This document shows, piece after piece, positions 58,801 through 64,000 of a DNA stretch of 64,000 bases (positions within the stretch are counted from its first letter, which is position 1; every line of letters starts with the position of its first letter). The stretch comes from Bugula neritina (lineage: Eukaryota > Bryozoa > Gymnolaemata > Cheilostomatida > Bugulidae): positions 17,489,633 to 17,553,632 of the forward strand of contig OZ037769.1 of assembly GCA_964035545.1 (NCBI GenBank). Reading direction: 5' to 3'. The notes beneath the pieces are model-generated. The model had not been told where the DNA came from, ran no database searches, and saw nothing but the letters and a program-made list of their open reading frames with translations. A program made the translations under genes and the position numbers.

Positions 58801-59288
58801 AGACAACTCCCTGTTATATATAATAACACTGAGAGAGTAGTGACAACTCCCTGTTATATATAGTAACACTGAGAGAGTGGAGACAACTCCCTGTTATATA
58901 TAATAACACTGAGAGAGTGGAGACAACTCCCTGTTATATATAATAACACTGAGAGAGTGGAGACAACTCCCTGTTATATATAATAACACTGAGAGAGTGG
59001 AGACAACTCCCTGTTATATATAATAACACTGAGAGAGTGGAGACAACTCCCTGTTATATATAATAACACTGAGAGAGTGGAGACAACTCCCTGTTATATA
59101 TAATAACACTGAGAGAGTAGAGACAGCTAATAACACTGAGAGATGTTTGATGATGTAACCATGACAACTGTTACTCAGCAAGAACGCATCTACACACACC
59201 TGCATCTGACGTAAGACCCGATGATGTCATATGTGTTGCTCTGTGTTGGTGACTCATTTGAGGCAGCGCAAGACACCTGCTGACCCAT
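53770..59288 (-). CDS. Tandem double Bcl-2-like protein, 558 aa
   Basis: Exons 5' to 3': 59288-59200, 58287-58187, 56971-56787, 56544-56392, 56179-55923, 55752-55631, 55417-55233, 54787-54641, 54207-53770; phases fit, 1677 bases. Module 1: BH3-like LVEYG (to Gly64), BH1 SWDRVVT (119-125), BH2 WIHDNGDW (169-176). Module 2: BH3-like LKKIG (299-303), BH1 SWDRVVM (358-364), BH2 WIVSSGGW (406-413). The Gly-to-BH1-Trp distance is 56 in both. Exons 3 and 7 are both 185 bases, start in the BH3 Gly codon and end in BH1; exons 4 and 8 both end right after the last BH2 Trp, a position also used in Bcl-2 family genes. The start MGQQVSC fits N-myristoylation. A Ser/Ala linker (about 190-260) joins the modules and an acidic hydrophilic tail of 145 residues follows; no membrane anchor. 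Likely apoptosis regulator; pro- or anti-death is not decidable. Confidence 0.82.
54467..54640. repeat. 20-bp array in the last intron of the Bcl-2-like gene
   Basis: Units of AGTATAGTATAGCACACTGT and related forms. On the - strand it opens at the donor TGG|GTCAGTGTGCTCTACT, which recurs as CAGTGTGCTATACTATACTA. Confidence 0.9.
54788..55230. repeat. 35-bp array carrying acceptor plus exon start (Bcl-2-like gene)
   Basis: About 12 units. On the - strand each reads TTTGTTACTCAG|GTACTGGAGT followed by ATTATATAAAGTA. The real acceptor of exon 54787-54641 is TTTGTTACTCAG|GTACTGGAGT, so 18-20 bases across the junction are copied in every unit. The donor GTGAGTAAAGTATTGGTTACTC is also close to a unit. 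Confidence 0.95.
55798..55925. repeat. 21-bp array carrying a donor (Bcl-2-like gene)
   Basis: On the - strand ATTACACAG|GTAGTAATAT recurs, copying the end of exon 56179-55923 and its donor. A (TA)n tract lies within. Confidence 0.85.
56180..56391. repeat. 27-bp array filling an intron of the Bcl-2-like gene
   Basis: On the - strand units of TACCACATATGTACCTGTAG + TATATAG run into the real acceptor TACCTGTAG|GCAGCC; near the other end they become GTAATATATAGTATCATATA, matching the donor TGG|GTAATATATAGTATC. The array spans from donor to acceptor. Confidence 0.93.
56545..56710. repeat. 27-bp array carrying acceptor plus exon start (Bcl-2-like gene)
   Basis: On the - strand units read TATACTCTCTGTAG|AGTATA, copying the real junction CTCTGTAG|AGTATCTCC of the BH2 exon. 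About six units. Confidence 0.93.
56985..58180. repeat. 15-bp array filling a 1.2-kb intron of the Bcl-2-like gene
   Basis: About 80 units of ATTATATTACTCTGT with T/C and TATA variants and a larger duplicated block. On the - strand it begins 7 bases inside the donor (GTGAGTGGTAATATAATACA) and each unit has AATATAATACAGAG. The long + strand frames (479 and 401 codons) are artefacts. Confidence 0.96.
58370..59140. repeat. 40-bp array in intron 1 of the Bcl-2-like gene
   Basis: About 19 units of ACAACTCCCTGTTATATATA + ATAACACTGAGAGAGTGGAG. Two units have a deletion giving ACAGCTAATAACACTGAGAG. No junction sequence was recognised in the unit. Confidence 0.95.
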
Positions 59289-59477
59289 GATTAGATCTTT
59301 TATTAATACTGACTGACTGACTGACTGACTGAAGTCTATCACTAGACTCAAATGTTTTCAACATTCCTCAAAGCCATAAACGTAATATTTGAAATATCTT
59401 ACATAACACAATATATTTTATATAATACTTTTAGTAATAATCAGCTGTTTGATAAACCATCCTATTTACAGCCTTTT

Positions 59478-59815
<338 letters not shown>

Positions 59816-59822
59816 GTTATGT

Positions 59823-60835
59823 CAGTGCTAAAGCATATATTGTATGAAGCTCTGATATGTGCTAAAAGCATGTAGTCTCTAATAATATGCTGTTTCTGCA
59901 TCTCATAAACACAAGTTAATTGGAACAGGGCAGGAGAGTACAGACTGGAGTGAAATAATGTGCAGCATGTGGCATTCTGTAGCTACTTGATGGAGTATGC
60001 AGTGTGTTATATACTGTAGTATAATTATATATACTGTAGTATAATTATATATACTGTAGTATAATTATATTATATACTGCAGTATAATTACATATACTGT
60101 AGTATAATTATATATACTGTAGTATAATTACATATACTGTAGTATAATTATATATACTGTAGTATAATTATATTATATTATACTGTAGTATAATTATATA
60201 CTGTAGTATAGTATATATTATACAGAGCAGTATATCATGTATATTCATTCACGCTCCTGTATTGTAGTATAGACTTGTACGCTAGCACTTATGACTGTAT
60301 TTTGTTAGGGCACTAACCACAACACCCATTGGTTGAACGAGTTTGAACTGTGCTGAGGTTAGACTGAGCCTGGGACAGGTCAAAGGTCACATTCTTCACC
60401 TCGCTGAAATCAAGGCTACGGATTCAGCATTCATGACTCATTTACGCGGAGCAGACGGATGAGTTACAGCTGCAGACTGCTATAGCTACATGTTACTACA
60501 GCTACAGGCTACTACAGCTACATGTTACTACAGCTACAGGCTACTACAGCTACATGTTACTACAACTACAGGCTACTACAGGTATAACACTAGCTAATTA
60601 TTGTAGTAATGTGATTTTACATATGTACGTACATTTCTTCTCCAGTCTAATAGTAATAGTAATACGGTAGCTGATTTGAATAGCGAAAATATTACATTAG
60701 ACTTAGTAATACCAATGCTATTAGTATTACTATCAATATTACTATTATAGTACCTATTAACTATAGTGCTAGCCACTAGGTCTAGTGCTTGTATGCACAT
60801 TCTCATAGTTATACTGATAGTCACACTATACTCAG
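59823..60835. other. Region upstream of the Bcl-2-like gene, no gene recognised
   Basis: Holds a 20-bp array TATATACTGTAGTATAATTA at 60000-60230, a less AT-rich unique stretch at 60290-60470 with CCATTGGTTG, and short CTACAGGCTACTACAGCTAC repeats at 60480-60580. Promoter elements may be here but cannot be fixed. Confidence 0.5.
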
Positions 60836-61490
60836 TACTCGCACACTGACTCTGTACTCTGTACTCACACACTGACACTGTACTCTGTACTCACACACTG
60901 TACTCTGTACTCACACACTGTACTCCGTACTCACACACTGTATTCAGTACTCACACACTCTACTCAGTACTCACACACTGTACTCTGTACTCACACACTG
61001 TACTCTGTACTCACACACTCTACTCAGTACTCACATGAAGATATTTCAAGAACTAGTGATCATTGGGATATAATGTGATATTTAATCATAATATAGTAAT
61101 TCTATTTACTTACTTATTTATATCATTATATCATATACCGATTATTTTAGAATATGTTCAATCCTTTTGCTCTATTACTTGCTTGGTGAAAACGCTATAG
61201 AGCTGCTTAGTGTATACTCTCAGACTAGTTAGTGTATACTCTCAGACTAGTTAGTGTATACTCTCAGACTAGTTAGTGTATACTCTCAGACTAGTTAGTG
61301 TATAGTCTCAGACTAGTTAGTGTATACTCTCAGACTAGTTAGTGTATACTCTCAGACTACATAGTGTATACTCTCAGACTACATAGTGTATACTCTCAGA
61401 CTAGTTAGTGTATACTCTCAGACTAGTTAGTGTATACTCTCAGACTACACAGTGTATACTCTCAGACTAGTTAGTATATACTCTCAGACT
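60836..61490. repeat. 20-bp and 22-bp arrays
   Basis: 60836-61035: units of TACTCACACACTGTACTCTG. 61205-61490: about 13 units of ACTAGTTAGTGTATACTCTC + AG. About 170 bases of AT-rich unique sequence lie between. Confidence 0.92.
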
Positions 61491-61689
61491 AACTATTTCC
61501 GCTGGCATTTCTTTTATGGACTTGTCTTCTTTTTTGAATATTTTTTTAATCAAGTATTATTGACTGTACTTTTATTTGCAAAATTTAGTTCTGATTTATT
61601 TAAAAACATCATTTCAGTATAAAGTTTCACATTCAGACCTCTGAATTCATTTTGAAACTTATGCTGACTGCTACAGCTGCCTGTCTCAG

Positions 61690-61915
61690 TCATGCTGTCT
61701 CTCCTAGCTATGCTGACTCCCCTAGCTATGCTGTCTCTCCTAGCTATGCTGTCTCTCCTAGCTATGCTGTCTCCCCTAGCAATGCTGTCTCCCCTAGCAA
61801 TGCTGTCTCCCCTAGCAATGCTGTCTCTCCTAGCAATGCTGTCTCTCCTAGCTATGCTGTCTCCCCTAGCAATGCTGTCTCCCCTAGCAATGCTGTCTCT
61901 CCTAGCAATGCTGAC
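61690..61915 (+). repeat. 18-bp minisatellite, possibly coding
   Basis: About 13 units of CCTAGCAATGCTGTCTCC (CCTAGCTATGCTGTCTCT). In one + frame (61652-62002) it reads a tandem AVSPSN/AVSPSY hexapeptide. A weak GT at 61956 would leave phase 1 and could join the exon at 62727, but there is no further support, so it is listed as a repeat. Confidence 0.6.
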
Positions 61916-62726
61916 TGCCATAGTCATGCTGCTGCCGTTCACTACACGAATTCGGGTCAGGCTGAAGTTGGTGCAGCATCCCTTATAAACCTGCTAGTCT
62001 AATGCCTTGCCTGAATTCTTTGTACCAACTTCTACTGTGTGGAAGGGCTGGACAGGAGTCCCCTACTGACTGCTCTGTGACTCAGTGTTTGTTTATAAAA
62101 CTAATTATTGTTTCATTAACATTGTTGGCTGCCTCTACTGCTGCCTCTACTTGCTGCTTCGAGTTGAATAATACAAGCTGCACACCTAGTGTACATTTCA
62201 CTGTTTACTTTACAATATTTATATACATTGTGCTGGCAGCCAGTTAACCTCTGACCTCAATTAATAACATATTATATTCTCATCTTGCTGTCTCCTAGAT
62301 GATAAACACTCGACATTCCTCACATAGCAGCTGCTGACACAGCGTACCATACAGTATATTATGCTGACACAGCATACCATACAGTATATTATGATGACCT
62401 GGCACCTAGGTGGCTGTCAACTGTCCATGGCATACCATGCAATATTTACCTGCGTTGTAGTGTAGTTATATATAAATTTACCTGCGGTGTAGCAACCAGT
62501 TACTTCTGTTATCATACAACTTATCTGTGGTATGTTAATTTTATTTGAGATCAGATGTAAGAATAGATTAAATTTTGGAAAATTTGACACAATTCCGCAC
62601 TGCAGCTGATATTAAGTTCTAAGACTAGCAAATCCCCCTTCTTGTCTAGTCTGAGTGCGCATGGTCTTAAGCTAACTTCTATTTTCTTAGGCTAAGCGAC
62701 TGACAGCTACTCCCAATTTTCCACAG

Positions 62727-64000
62727 ATCTCACCTCTGAGGAAGTTACTGCAGATCTCACTTCTGAGGAAGTTACTGCAGATCTCACTTCTGAGGAAGTT
62801 ACTGCAGGACTATTGTCCGAGAAACCAGCTCGTAGCTTCTGTATTTCATGGAGGGTTGCCAGAGTGGTGAGTCTTGGTAACACACTACTAACTAACAGTA
62901 CAACTCAGTGTATTACTATATACTACTAACTAACAGTACAACTTAGTGTATTACTATATACTACTAACTAACAGTACAACTCAGTGTATTACTATATACT
63001 ACTAACTAACAGTACAACTTAGTGTATTACTATATACTACTAACTAACAGTACAACTCAGTGTATTACTATATACTACTAGCTAACAGTACAACTCAGTG
63101 TATTACTATATACTACTAACTAACAGTACAACTCAGTGTATAACTATATACTACTAACAGTACAACTTAGTGTATTACTATATACTACTAGCTAACAGTA
63201 CAACTCAGTGTATTACTATATACTACTAACTAACAGTACAACTCAGTGTATTACTATATACTACTGACTAACAGTACAACTCAGTGTATTACTATATACT
63301 ACTGACTAACAGTACAACTCAGTGTATTACTATATACTACTAACTAACAGTACAACTTAGTGTATTACTATATACTACTAACTAACAGTACAACGTAGTG
63401 TATTACTATATATATGTATATATAGAAGACGTCCCTGTAGCAAAGTCCCCGAGTAGAAGAAGGTGGATGAAGAGACTGAGTGAGAGATATGGAGATGATT
63501 GGTCGATATCCTCTGCCACAGACGATGATACTCCGCACAGAGACAGTCTGGGGACAGCTCAGCTCTCCATCCATTCAGGTAATACAACACTCCTGTACCT
63601 GTTCATGTTCTCGCACCACTTTTATTCAACTGGAGTTAAAAGCAGATGTTAGTAAGAAAACCCGAATCCAATGCATTAGAATACGTTTTCCAGGAACAAG
63701 AGTGGAGAGTGACAACCTCTCAACAGACTACTCTGTCCCTCGGACCAGCAGCATCTCCTTATCTCTCGTCAGCAACGACAGGAGTGAACCAGATTACTCT
63801 GTAGAAGTGCTGGGCACTGAAGATACCACCGAGTACAATGTGGAGGTGCTTGAAGAGAAGTCTGCTACTGTAGAGATCCTTGGGGGAGAAGATGCTACTG
63901 TAGAGGTCCTTGGGGGAGAAGATGCTACTGTAGAGGTCCTTGGGGGAGAAGATGCTACTGTAGAGGTTCATGGAGGAGAAGATGCTACTGTAGAGGTCCT
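62727..64000 (+). CDS. Unrecognised repeat-rich protein, three exons, open to the right
   Basis: Exon 62727-62866 begins after TTTTCCACAG and encodes three perfect DLTSEEVTA nonapeptides, then GLLSEKPARSFCISWRVARV, ending at GTG|GTGAGT. Exon 63389-63578 (acceptor ACTAACTAACAG, phase 0) reads into EDVPVAKSPSRRRWMKRLSE and a Ser/Asp-rich stretch, donor G|GTAATA. A shorter start after TATATAG (63426) would break the phase. Exon 63694 onward (TTTTCCAG) encodes TDYSVPRTSS, DYSVEVLG, EYNVEVLE, then at least four decapeptides of the ATVEVLGGED type, to the window edge. Acidic repeats on a basic/Ser-rich N-terminal side; no known domain was recognised. Earlier exons are unknown. Confidence 0.6.
62885..63412. 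repeat. 38-bp array carrying branch site, acceptor and exon start
   Basis: About 13 units of ACTACTAACTAACAGTACAA + CTCAGTGTATTACTATAT. Each contains TACTAACTAACAG|TACAAC, the same as the acceptor proposed for exon 63389, and a perfect TACTAAC branch-site-like word. It runs from about 18 bases after the donor to and across the acceptor. Confidence 0.93.

Noticed and set aside
61550-61942. Minus-strand frame of SIARGD/SIARRD repeats
   Set aside because: The antisense reading of the 18-bp minisatellite; neither strand has splice or homology support strong enough to call a gene.

Overview
The window looks like animal (metazoan, probably invertebrate) nuclear DNA. It is AT-rich, its genes are split into many small exons with GT-AG introns, and it carries a Ty3/gypsy LTR retrotransposon, hAT and Harbinger-like elements, and a very large amount of short tandem repeat. 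The species cannot be named from the sequence. Exon structures were worked out by hand from reading frames, splice sites, phase and family knowledge.

Layout. 1-6261: 3' part of a Ty3/gypsy element on + (protease, RT, RNase H, integrase, an unusual zinc-finger tail, 3' LTR); its 5' end lies off the left edge. 7482-15700: a decayed segmental duplicate of the locus at about 31.1-42.7 kb. It holds the promoter and first two coding exons of a second GBP/atlastin-like GTPase, one orphan IPO9 exon, and the IPO9 intron arrays enlarged and hit by a hAT insertion. 15.7-21 kb: mostly non-coding, with a possible tRNA-derived SINE and two doubtful exons. 22599-36668 (-): a complete 643-residue GBP/atlastin-like GTPase gene in ten coding exons. 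38806-52443 (-): a complete importin-9 (IPO9) gene, 20 exons, 1028 residues. 53770-59288 (-): a nine-exon gene for a 558-residue protein with TWO tandem Bcl-2-like modules (BH3-like, BH1, BH2, twice) and an N-myristoylation-type start. 62727-64000 (+): 3 exons of an unrecognised repeat-rich protein running off the right edge.

The main large-scale feature is that almost every intron of IPO9, the Bcl-2-like gene and the right-edge gene is filled by its own private tandem array. In many introns the repeat unit includes the real splice donor or acceptor and sometimes the first bases of the exon, so the arrays seem to have grown out of exon-intron junctions. The IPO9 stop codon also sits at the edge of such an array. 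The open frames across these arrays are artefacts of stop-free repeat units.

The genes do not form a pathway. IPO9 is housekeeping nuclear import, the GTPase belongs to a membrane-remodelling and immune GTPase family, and the Bcl-2-like gene suggests control of apoptosis. The strongest candidates for something undescribed are the tandem double-Bcl-2 protein and the splice-junction-seeded intronic arrays.
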